Source: an uncultured Alistipes sp. (lineage in GTDB: Bacteria; Bacteroidota; Bacteroidia; Bacteroidales; Rikenellaceae). From it: a stretch of DNA of 40,731 nucleotides. Both the position numbers and the translations under genes were made by a program. Below, piece after piece: positions 7,426 through 14,785 of this stretch; position 1 is the stretch's first letter; each line of letters opens with the position of its first letter. The stretch covers positions 1 through 40,731 of the forward strand of contig CALBQR010000022.1 in NCBI GenBank assembly GCA_937899895.1, in the 5' to 3' direction. Below the pieces are notes generated by a model that had not been told where the DNA came from, did no database searches, and saw only the letters and a list, made by a program, of their open reading frames with translations.

Positions 7426-8646
7426 ATGGAATTACAGACACTCAAACAACGCTTTGGAATTATCGGCACGAGCGAAGCAATGAACCGCGCTTTGGAGATT
7501 GCGGTTAAGGTTGCTCCGACCGATCTGTCTGTGTTGGTTACGGGCGAAAGTGGCGTGGGTAAGGAGTTCTTTCCGCAGGTTATTCACGCTTGTTCGTCGC
7601 GCAAACATAACCAATATATTGCCGTCAATTGTGGCGCAATCCCTGAGGGAACAATAGATTCGGAACTCTTTGGCCACGAGAAAGGCTCATTTACCGGCGC
7701 GACCGAGGCGCGTAAAGGATACTTTGAAGTAGCCGATGGCGGCACTATTTTTCTTGATGAAGTGGCCGAGCTTCCCCATTCGACGCAGGTACGTCTGTTG
7801 CGCGTACTGCAAACGGGCGAGTTTATGCGTGTCGGTTCGTCGAAGGTGCTTAAAACTAATGTCCGCGTAGTTGCTGCTACAAATATCTCGTTGCAGGCGG
7901 CCATTGCCGATGGTCGTTTCCGCGAAGATCTCTACTATCGACTCAATACGGTACCTATCGAGGTGCCTCCTTTGCGCGAACGACGTGGCGATATCTATCT
8001 GCTGTTCAGAAAGTTTGCCGCCGATGTCGCTGTGCAATACAAAATGCCTTCGATTTCACTGAACGACGAGGCTCGCCAGATGCTCGAATCGTACTATTGG
8101 CGCGGTAATATCCGCCAATTGAAAAATGTAGCCGAGCAGATTTCGGCTATCGAGGAGGCGCGTGTTATCACTCCGCAAATTCTGTCGCGCTATCTGCCCG
8201 ATCAGGACGGTGTTAAATCGGTATCGGTAATCTCTGCACCCAACAATCGCAAGTCGAATGATATGAGCGACGAACGCGAATTGCTCTACAAGGTGCTGTT
8301 CGATATGAAGAACGACATTAACGATCTGAAACGTATGCTGGCGGAGGCATTGCATCAGTCGCCTGATAGCTTCTATCGCCAATCACCCAATGAGATCAAG
8401 GCTCTGCTGCCTAATTCGTCGCAGCACGATGATTACGAGGAGGTTGAGCACTTCGATTATAGCGAGGATGTAACCAATGAGTCGCTTCCGCGTACTGCGC
8501 AGACCAAGGCCGATGCACAACGTGAGCAGATTATACGTGCATTGCGCAACAATAACGGCCGTCGTCGTGATGCGGCGCGTGATTTGTTTATGTCAGAGCG
8601 CACACTCTATCGCAAGATCAAGGAGTTGGGCATCAAGGAAGATTAA
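7426..8646 (+). CDS. Sigma-54-dependent transcriptional activator (AAA+ domain plus Fis-type HTH)
   Basis: Bacterial enhancer-binding protein of 406 residues that would remodel sigma-54 RNA polymerase with ATP. The AAA+ domain starts almost at the N-terminus: Walker A GESGVGKE (40-47), the sigma-contacting loop as GSFTGA (87-92, a variant of GAFTGA), Walker B GGTIFLDE (105-112) and the sensor-II segment WRGNIRQLKN (usually WPGN). An acidic linker of about 100 residues leads to a Fis-like helix-turn-helix (about 365-402, NNGRRRDAARDLFMSERTLYRKIKEL). There is no receiver or other sensory domain, so control must come from expression level or a partner. It lies 30 bases after the HU gene and 18 before lptE. 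Target promoters are unknown; I found no convincing -24/-12 site in the window. Confidence 0.88.
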   Translation: MELQTLKQRFGIIGTSEAMNRALEIAVKVAPTDLSVLVTGESGVGKEFFPQVIHACSSRKHNQYIAVNCGAIPEGTIDSELFGHEKGSFTGATEARKGYFEVADGGTIFLDEVAELPHSTQVRLLRVLQTGEFMRVGSSKVLKTNVRVVAATNISLQAAIADGRFREDLYYRLNTVPIEVPPLRERRGDIYLLFRKFAADVAVQYKMPSISLNDEARQMLESYYWRGNIRQLKNVAEQISAIEEARVITPQILSRYLPDQDGVKSVSVISAPNNRKSNDMSDERELLYKVLFDMKNDINDLKRMLAEALHQSPDSFYRQSPNEIKALLPNSSQHDDYEEVEHFDYSEDVTNESLPRTAQTKADAQREQIIRALRNNNGRRRDAARDLFMSERTLYRKIKELGIKED

Positions 8647-8664
8647 CGCAAAATGAATTTTTGA

Positions 8665-9183
8665 ATGAAAAAAGTCAATTTGATAGCGATGTTGTTGCTG
8701 ACGGTATCTCTTTCGTTGATACCGAGTTGCACGGTTAAATATTCGTTTTCGGGCGCGTCGATTCCGGCCAATGCCAAAACGGTGAGTATTGCCTATTTCC
8801 CCAATAATGCAGCAATGGTTGCGCCGATTTTGAGTTCGACACTGACCGAGGCGTTGAAGGATCGTTTCTCGCGTCAAACTCGTCTGCAACTTGTGAATGA
8901 TGGTGGTGATTTGGCTTTCGAGGGCGAAATTATCAACTATACCTCGACTACGGCTTCGGTGTCGAGTCAGGAGTATGCCGTTTTGAACCGATTGACAATT
9001 ACCGTTCGAGTGCGTTTCACCAACGCCTTTGAGCCGCAATACAACCTCAATAACCGCACTTTCTCGGCCTTTGCCGACTACGATTCGAGCAAACTATTGC
9101 AGGAGGTTGAGGGCGCATTGATTCCGGAGATTGTCGAGAAGTTGGTCGATGATATTTTTAATGCCGCAGTATCTAATTGGTAG
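8665..9183 (+). CDS. lptE: LptE-family LPS-assembly lipoprotein
   Basis: Outer-membrane lipoprotein of 172 residues that partners LptD in inserting lipopolysaccharide. A lipoprotein signal peptide is clear: basic start, hydrophobic run and lipobox LIPSC with acylated Cys22. The mature part begins with the Bacteroidota LptE hallmark YSFSGASIP and the PANAKTVSIAYFPN segment, then an alternating strand/helix pattern with a conserved NYTSTTASV-like strand. No LptD gene is in the window. Position between the sigma-54-type regulator and the TPR/secG genes matches the arrangement I recall from other Bacteroidales. The lipobox makes surface-linked location confident; the LptE assignment rests on family resemblance. 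Confidence 0.85.
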   Translation: MKKVNLIAMLLLTVSLSLIPSCTVKYSFSGASIPANAKTVSIAYFPNNAAMVAPILSSTLTEALKDRFSRQTRLQLVNDGGDLAFEGEIINYTSTTASVSSQEYAVLNRLTITVRVRFTNAFEPQYNLNNRTFSAFADYDSSKLLQEVEGALIPEIVEKLVDDIFNAAVSNW

Positions 9184-9203
9184 TCTGAAAAGTTGTAATC
9201 CGT

Positions 9204-9743
9204 ATGAAAGAGGAGTCAATTATCGCCCGTTTCGCTTCGTTCAATGTAGATGGCCGAGCCGCGATCGAGCAGGCCAAAGAGCAACGCGCTGATGTTATTG
9301 CGGCGTTGGATGCTCTTATCGCTCGCTATGAGTGGTTTACGGCTGCGCGTATTGTCCGCCATTTGGTTGGAGGAGAGGCCGATGAAGCTCTTGAACTGCC
9401 TTTGCACGCTCGCGGCGCATCGTCGCTTATCTTGCCGGAGGTTGATGCGGAGCTGCTGACAGCAATGACCGATGACGATATTATTGACCGCTTTTTGAGT
9501 GTGGGCGAGTATCGAATTGTGGCTGATCAGGGCGATGCGGATGCGGCTCCTGATGTTGCAGAAATGGTGCAAGAGGGCGATACTGACGAATTTGTAAGTG
9601 AAGAATTGGCCGAAATTTACCTTTCGCAGGGCCTTTACGAGCAGGCAATAGCAATATATCGTCAATTAAGTTTGCAAAATTCCGAAAAAAGTATTTACTT
9701 TGCCGAGATTATTTCGAGAATAGAGAAAAATATAAACAATTAA
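9204..9743 (+). CDS. Conserved hypothetical protein with a C-terminal TPR-like repeat
   Basis: A 179-residue cytoplasmic protein without signal peptide or membrane helix. The N-terminal half is helical and rich in Ala, Glu and Arg. The middle (about 90-128) is acidic and probably disordered. The end (about 130-165, ELAEIYLSQGLYEQAIAIYRQL) is a good tetratricopeptide repeat, suggesting a protein-binding role. It sits 20 bases after lptE and 12 before secG, so it is translated from the same message and may act in export or envelope assembly. That is inference from position only; I do not recognise a characterised homologue. Confidence 0.75.
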   Translation: MKEESIIARFASFNVDGRAAIEQAKEQRADVIAALDALIARYEWFTAARIVRHLVGGEADEALELPLHARGASSLILPEVDAELLTAMTDDDIIDRFLSVGEYRIVADQGDADAAPDVAEMVQEGDTDEFVSEELAEIYLSQGLYEQAIAIYRQLSLQNSEKSIYFAEIISRIEKNINN

Positions 9744-9755
9744 AAACTAATAACA

Positions 9756-10127
9756 ATGACTTTTATTTGTATTGTAATTGCAGTCATCGCACTTTTCCTG
9801 ATTTTGGCTGTTTTGATGCAGAACCCCAAGAGCGGTATGGCCGCTAACTTCGGTGCAGCAAATCAGGTTGCAGGTGTTCGTGAGACCAACAACTTCCTCG
9901 AAAAGGTAACTTGGGTAACCGCTATCGCTGTTGCAGTGTTGAGCTTGGCTACCGTATGGGTTATGGACGACGAACGTGTTGCAGCAAGCAACAACGCAAT
10001 CTCGAAGGATAGCGAAGCTATTATGGAGAAGATGGGTGCTCAGGCAGCTATGCCTAACCAGGTAGATCTTCCCGTAGCTGAGGAGGCCGCTCCCGTTGAG
10101 GAGGCTGCTCCTGCTGTTGAGGAGTAA
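9756..10127 (+). CDS. secG: SecG, protein-export membrane subunit
   Basis: Small integral membrane subunit of the SecYEG translocon that helps SecA cycling. The 123 residues comprise a first membrane helix (about 2-20), the conserved cytoplasmic loop LMQNPKSGMAANFG (19-32, related to the QxxKGGGL loop of other bacteria), a second helix (about 48-69) and a 50-residue tail rich in Ala, Pro, Glu and Val. The tail repeats AAPVEEAAP-like units and is probably disordered. Last gene of the operon; a 14-bp terminator stem follows. The extended acidic tail is longer than in Proteobacteria but usual in Bacteroidota. Confidence 0.93.
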   Translation: MTFICIVIAVIALFLILAVLMQNPKSGMAANFGAANQVAGVRETNNFLEKVTWVTAIAVAVLSLATVWVMDDERVAASNNAISKDSEAIMEKMGAQAAMPNQVDLPVAEEAAPVEEAAPAVEE

Positions 10128-10160
10128 AGAAGTAGGGCGTTACACTCTCACGCTAACGCA

Positions 10161-10203
10161 AAACGATCCGAACTTGCCATCAGGTGAGTTCGGATCGTTT
10201 GTT
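10161..10203 (+). terminator. Terminator of the HU-domain/secG operon
   Basis: A perfect 14-bp inverted repeat (10161-10174 with 10187-10200) with a 12-base loop ends in TTT-G-TT. It is also placed to stop minus-strand transcripts of the convergent DUF4298 gene. Confidence 0.88.
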
Positions 10204-10235
10204 ATATACTATTGGAGAGGATTGCGAGCGCAGAG

Positions 10236-10544
10236 CTATTTGTTGTTTGCCGTCTTTGCGAAAGTCTCTAATCGCTTGTTTAATTCACCTACTTCGGTGA
10301 GTAAGTTCCATACTGCATCTTCGGATAGTACACCTCGTTTCAGCTCTTTGGGCAGTTTCCCGGCCGCATCATCCTCAAAATCTTTTCGCCACTCGTCGCT
10401 ACTATAATAGGCATCAAGACTCTCAATGGCATCTTGCACCTCTGTGTAGCGATCAAGAGCCTCCGACAAATTGGTTACAATCTTCTCGATGAGATCGAGC
10501 TGTTGCTCCATTTCGCAGATTCTATCCAACTGCTTTGAATTCAT
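10236..10544 (-). CDS. DUF4298 family protein
   Basis: Small charged protein of 102 residues, all helical, with no signal or membrane segment. The pattern with a central SLDAYYSSDEWRKDFEDD motif and the LKRGVLSEDAVWNLL segment fits the DUF4298 family, which has no known function. I place the start at 10544 (MNSKQLDRICEM) rather than seven codons upstream, because family members begin at about this point; neither start has a good ribosome-binding site. It lies downstream of lolA, separated by a large hairpin and without a visible promoter, so it may depend on read-through from lolA. Confidence 0.7.
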   Translation of the reverse strand: MNSKQLDRICEMEQQLDLIEKIVTNLSEALDRYTEVQDAIESLDAYYSSDEWRKDFEDDAAGKLPKELKRGVLSEDAVWNLLTEVGELNKRLETFAKTANNK

Positions 10545-10562
10545 AATTGAGTGCTTAAATAT

Positions 10563-10596
10563 CACAAACCCGCCACAAATCTGTGGCGGGTTTGTG
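10563..10596 (-). terminator. Large hairpin between lolA and the DUF4298 gene
   Basis: A perfect 15-bp stem (10563-10577 with 10582-10596) closes a 4-base loop just after the lolA stop. The minus-strand tail is GATATTT rather than a clean T run, so termination may be partial. Confidence 0.7.
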
Positions 10597-10601
10597 GCGG
10601 A

Positions 10602-11219
10602 CTATCTGAAATCGACAATTTCGTAATCTCGATAGTTGTTCTTATCGAATGTAAACATCGAGATATCAACCATTCCGGTCATCTCGTCAAGTGAATTGAT
10701 CTCGATTTTAATCGTTTGACCATCATACTCATAAGCCAAAGCCGTAGGCTTAACGGGCTCACGCTGCATATCGACGAAGATAATACCAAGCGCATTGTTC
10801 TCTTTCGGAGTTAGCTTTATGGTTGTAGAGGTTGCGTTCGTTGCAACCATCTCAAAATTAAAGTCGCCATCAACAAAATCAAATGCGCGCGTGGGGTTTG
10901 TCAGAATGTTGTGCGATTTGGTATCTACCGCATCAACGGTAACCTCTTTATTCGCAGGATTAACCTCGTAACGTGCGCCGCCATCGCAGAATACCTCTGC
11001 ATCGTCAATGCTGATATAATATTTTTCGCCACTCACGGCATAGTATCCTTTGACCTTCTGCTCGCCACTTACAACCGTAAATGAGACCTCGTAGTTCTCC
11101 ATTGATCGCATCTGCTCCGAGAGTTTGCCAATCAAAGCCTTTGCGTCGTCGTTGCCATTTTGTGCCATCACGTTCATAGCGCACAAAACGGTGAAAATAA
11201 GTGCAATAACTCTTTTCAT
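10602..11219 (-). CDS. lolA: LolA-like outer-membrane lipoprotein carrier protein
   Basis: Periplasmic chaperone of 205 residues, predicted to ferry lipoproteins from the LolCDE exporter to the outer membrane. A signal peptide is clear (basic KR, hydrophobic core to residue 16, cleavage after the Ala of VMAQN at about 19). The mature protein shows the LolA pattern of a first helix (LIGKLSEQMRSMENYEVSF) and then successive beta strands (KGYYAVSGEKYYISIDD, ARYEVNPANKEV). It lies 30 bases after ftsK in the same direction, an arrangement seen in many bacteria. Divergence makes LolA-fold the safe statement; role follows from context. Confidence 0.85.
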   Translation of the reverse strand: MKRVIALIFTVLCAMNVMAQNGNDDAKALIGKLSEQMRSMENYEVSFTVVSGEQKVKGYYAVSGEKYYISIDDAEVFCDGGARYEVNPANKEVTVDAVDTKSHNILTNPTRAFDFVDGDFNFEMVATNATSTTIKLTPKENNALGIIFVDMQREPVKPTALAYEYDGQTIKIEINSLDEMTGMVDISMFTFDKNNYRDYEIVDFR

Positions 11220-11249
11220 ATCATATTCATTTTTTTAATAATCAACCAA

Positions 11250-13913
11250 TTAACTTATACCTAAATCTTGCAGGATACGCTCCAATGCGTAAGTGTCGGT
11301 AACCTTCAAATCGCGCGGTTTGCTGCCCTCCTGACGGCCAACGATACCTGCGCGTTCGAGCTGATTCATAATGCGGCCCGCGCGGTTAAAGCCAACTTCA
11401 AAGTTGCGCTGAATCGACGAGGTCGAGGCCTGTCCGCCATTCTGCACAAACCAACGGGCAATCTCTGCGAGCTTCGGGTCGAATCGCATAGCCTCGCCAC
11501 TCATTGCCGAGGGAGCTTCGCTATTTTCGGGCACATAGTCGGGCAGAGCGTAAGGTGCGGTATATCCCTGCTGACGCGAAATGAACGAGATAATGTTCTC
11601 GATTTCAGGCGTATCGACAAACGCACACTGCACTCGTGTCAGCTCCGAATTGAGGCTCATCAACATATCGCCGCAACCGATAAGCTGGTTTGCTCCTGTT
11701 GTATCAATGATCGTACGCGAGTCCATCATCGACATTACGCGGAAAGCTATTCGTGCAGGGAAGTTTGATTTAATAAGACCCGTAATAACCTTAACTTCGG
11801 GTCGTTGAGTTGCGATAATCATATGCAGACCAACGGCACGACCCATCTGTGCCAGGCGCACAATCGGGGTTTCGATTTCGCGGCCTGCGGTCATAATCAG
11901 GTCGGCAAACTCATCGACAACAACAACCAGATAGGGCAGGTATCGGTGTCCCTTTTGCGGATTCAAGCGACGATTGCGGAACTTCTCATTGTACTCCGTA
12001 ATCTTCTTCACCGAGGCCTGACGCAGCAATTCGTAACGCTGTTCCATCTCGACAACGAGCGAGTTCAGCGTGTAGATAACCTTTTGAGGATCAGTCAATA
12101 TCGACTCATCTTCGCTCTCCATCTTCGCCAAAAAATGCTTTTCAAGCGGAGCATATAGCGACAACTCGACGCGCTTCGGGTCGATCATCACGAACTTCAA
12201 CTCCGACGGGTGCTTTTTATACAACAGCGAGGTGATTATCGCGTTGAGTCCTACCGACTTACCTTGTCCTGTTGCACCAGCAACGAGCAAGTGAGGCATC
12301 TTCGCCAGGTCGATCACAAAATTCTCGTTCTGGATCGTGCGGCCAATCACTACGGGCAGTTCATATTTGCACTGCTGGAAACGTGCCGACTTGACGGCCG
12401 AGAGCATCGAAACCACGTCGCGATCCTTATTCGGGACCTCGATACCAACCGTTCCCTTGCCGGGGATCGGTGCAATGATACGGATACGCAATGCTTTGAG
12501 GCTCATTGCGATATCCTCTTCAAGAGCCTTGATTCTCGCAATCTTGATACCGGGTGCGGGGATAATTTCATAGAGCGTAACCGTCGGACCTACGGTTGCT
12601 TTGATCTTCGAGATCTCAATACTGAAATTTCGCAGCGTAGTCTTAATCTGCTCCTTATTTTCAAATATCTCTTCGCTTGATACCTCCACATCCATCGAGT
12701 GATCCTCCAACAACGTGATTGGAGGTCGCTGATAATTGGGCAGATCCTTCGCAGGGTCATACTCTTTGAGGTCGATCTCTTCGGCACTCAACTCCTTATC
12801 TTTATGCTCGTGAACGACAATCTGCAAGCCGTCTTCATCGACGTTCTCATCAGTAACGGCTGTGGGCTTGTCGCTTGTTGCACTCTCCGCAATATCGCTA
12901 TTTCCCTGTACCTCTGCGACTGCGGGAGTAGTAGCAATAGGTGTAGCAGTAGGAACGGTGCTCGTTGTAACCGTCAAATCCTCATCCTCATATATTAGTT
13001 TATTCGGCGATATCGGCTTGACCTCTTGCGGTGCGGCCTGCTGCTCCTCATTGACTGACGAAATCCCTAAAATATCATCATCTTCCTCTTCTGCCTGCTC
13101 GTTCGCTGCAACGGGAGTATTCGTCGTTGTAGGAGTTGTCGCGTGCGTGGTGTTTGCGTCGCTTTCATTGTGATTTTCATCTGTTTCCGTCGCTGTTTGC
13201 TCCGTGTTCGTGGTGGGCACAGCAGTCTGTGAATGACTCTTCTCGACACCCTTAACAACGATGTCGCGTGCAGCCATTCCGACCTTCTTACCGCCATCGG
13301 CGATCAGCTCGCCCATATGATTCACCTTGTTGATGAAACTGCGATTGATATATACACCGGTCAAAATCCAGCCACCAATGATAACCAATATTGTGCCTAT
13401 CGAACCGATTGATTGCGAGATCAGCGTAGCGGCATCAATGCCCCATTGACCGCCTAAACCCGTACCGAAAATGCCCCAACTATTCTTGAAGATAAATCCG
13501 AGCGTAAGCATTCCAAAAAGCAAAATGAGTGCGCCGACGCTGAGTATTCTGTTGATTCTCAACGAGGTATTTCGGAGTAGGCGTATGCCCAATGCGATCA
13601 GTACAATCGGAATAACAATGCCGAACAGACCGAATGTCTGCCCGATAAACCAGTCGGCGATAATAGCTCCGTTTTTGCCGCAGGGATTTTCAAACGTGAT
13701 CATAGCGATACGATCGCTATTGCCCTTGAATCGTGCCAGATCTGCCAATGCACTGCAATCGGCTTTCCATTGGAATAGGTACGCAAGTATCGCGGAGAAC
13801 ATATATATGCCCACGATAGTTATTATCAGGCCAATGACCCACGAACGACTCTTATTGCTGTTTTTAGCCGCGGTTGATTGATTTTTTGTGCTCTTATTTT
13901 TGGTTGAAGACAT
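11250..13913 (-). CDS. ftsK: DNA translocase FtsK
   Basis: Septum-located DNA pump of 887 residues that clears chromosome ends during division and activates dimer resolution. Four membrane helices fill the N-terminal part (about 25-47, 88-111, 121-142, 170-190). A Thr/Ala/Glu-rich linker runs from about 225 to 400. The motor follows, with Walker A GATGQGKS at 546-553, Walker B YLVVVVDEFADL at 661-672 and the ATQRPEVKVITG segment. The gamma winged-helix domain (about 812-872), which reads the polar KOPS sequence, closes the protein. Length is normal for Bacteroidales. It follows murI after 67 bases that contain a hairpin, and precedes lolA. No promoter of its own is visible in that gap. Confidence 0.96.
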   Translation of the reverse strand: MSSTKNKSTKNQSTAAKNSNKSRSWVIGLIITIVGIYMFSAILAYLFQWKADCSALADLARFKGNSDRIAMITFENPCGKNGAIIADWFIGQTFGLFGIVIPIVLIALGIRLLRNTSLRINRILSVGALILLFGMLTLGFIFKNSWGIFGTGLGGQWGIDAATLISQSIGSIGTILVIIGGWILTGVYINRSFINKVNHMGELIADGGKKVGMAARDIVVKGVEKSHSQTAVPTTNTEQTATETDENHNESDANTTHATTPTTTNTPVAANEQAEEEDDDILGISSVNEEQQAAPQEVKPISPNKLIYEDEDLTVTTSTVPTATPIATTPAVAEVQGNSDIAESATSDKPTAVTDENVDEDGLQIVVHEHKDKELSAEEIDLKEYDPAKDLPNYQRPPITLLEDHSMDVEVSSEEIFENKEQIKTTLRNFSIEISKIKATVGPTVTLYEIIPAPGIKIARIKALEEDIAMSLKALRIRIIAPIPGKGTVGIEVPNKDRDVVSMLSAVKSARFQQCKYELPVVIGRTIQNENFVIDLAKMPHLLVAGATGQGKSVGLNAIITSLLYKKHPSELKFVMIDPKRVELSLYAPLEKHFLAKMESEDESILTDPQKVIYTLNSLVVEMEQRYELLRQASVKKITEYNEKFRNRRLNPQKGHRYLPYLVVVVDEFADLIMTAGREIETPIVRLAQMGRAVGLHMIIATQRPEVKVITGLIKSNFPARIAFRVMSMMDSRTIIDTTGANQLIGCGDMLMSLNSELTRVQCAFVDTPEIENIISFISRQQGYTAPYALPDYVPENSEAPSAMSGEAMRFDPKLAEIARWFVQNGGQASTSSIQRNFEVGFNRAGRIMNQLERAGIVGRQEGSKPRDLKVTDTYALERILQDLGIS

Positions 13914-13943
13914 AGTAATTCAAATTAAACACCACGAAGATAC

Positions 13944-13982
13944 AAAAAAAATAGGTATCGATGAAACAATACCTATTTTTTT
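13944..13982 (-). terminator. Hairpin/terminator overlapping the murI stop codon
   Basis: Stem of about 14 bp (13944-13958 with 13969-13982, A/T-rich ends) with a 10-base loop, followed on the minus strand by a run of T. Its first arm takes in two bases of the murI stop codon, and ftsK begins 31 bases downstream. Confidence 0.75.
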
Positions 13983-14772
13983 ATCGTAAAATGATGTTAA
14001 GAGCCTTGTTCCTCAATCGATTAAGATACTCTTCTTCGGCAAATGTCAGGAACTCATATTTGGCCCGATTCTCCGTTGAAGCCCGCAAATTGAATTCGTC
14101 AAGTAGCTGTTCAACTCGCCGAGCAACTGCCGGTGCGGGATCAATCACCGTTATCTCTCGCTCGCCGATAATCTTCTCGATAACCTCGCGCAGGAAAGGG
14201 TAGTGAGTGCAACCCAATACGATTTGATCGGCTCCTGCCTCCAATAGCGGCTCGATAACTTGGCGTACAACCTCTTCTGTTTCAGGGGTTTTCTCTCTAT
14301 TGCCCTCGACTATTTCGACAAAACCTTCACCTACGGCCGTTACGAATTTCGCACGATCTGCATAACGTGCCGAAGTCCTTAAAAAGAGATCTCCTCCAAG
14401 CGAGCCTGCCGTAGCCAATACGCCTACCACACCCGTACGTGTTGCCATTGCAGCGGGTTTTACAGCCGGCTCCATTCCGACGATAGGGGTGCCCGAATAT
14501 TTTTCGCGAAGGAAATCAATGGCAGCAGCCGTCGCCGTGTTGCACGCCACGACAACCATCTTCGCCCCTTGTTCAATGAGCTTGCCTACGGCTTGATCGG
14601 CAAAGTGGCGAATCTCCTCCTTTGCTCGACCTCCGTATGGACAGTTAGCTCCGTCGGCAAGGTACGTGAGTGATTCATTGGGGAGTTTGGCGTGCAGCTC
14701 GCGCCACACGCTCAAACCTCCCAAACCTGAATCATATACCCCGATGGGGCGATTATCGTTCTTAATAGTCAA
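13981..14772 (-). CDS. murI: Glutamate racemase
   Basis: Cofactor-independent racemase that supplies D-glutamate for peptidoglycan. The 263 residues show both active-site cysteines in their motifs: VVACNTAT (Cys77) and LGCTHYPF (Cys188). The N-terminal YDSGLGGLSV (Asp14, Ser15) and DGANCPYG segments are also present. It lies 13 bases after purL and is probably translated from the same transcript. The stop codon is built into a terminator-like hairpin, which may set how much message continues into ftsK. Confidence 0.95.
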   Translation of the reverse strand: MTIKNDNRPIGVYDSGLGGLSVWRELHAKLPNESLTYLADGANCPYGGRAKEEIRHFADQAVGKLIEQGAKMVVVACNTATAAAIDFLREKYSGTPIVGMEPAVKPAAMATRTGVVGVLATAGSLGGDLFLRTSARYADRAKFVTAVGEGFVEIVEGNREKTPETEEVVRQVIEPLLEAGADQIVLGCTHYPFLREVIEKIIGEREITVIDPAPAVARRVEQLLDEFNLRASTENRAKYEFLTFAEEEYLNRLRNKALNIILR

Positions 14773-14785
14773 TTGATTACGTTGA

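Noticed and set aside
12700..13250. Low-complexity repeats (Thr/Ala/Glu/Pro codons) that look like a tandem array.
   Set aside because: They encode the disordered linker of FtsK, which is expected to be repetitive; no fixed repeat unit is seen.
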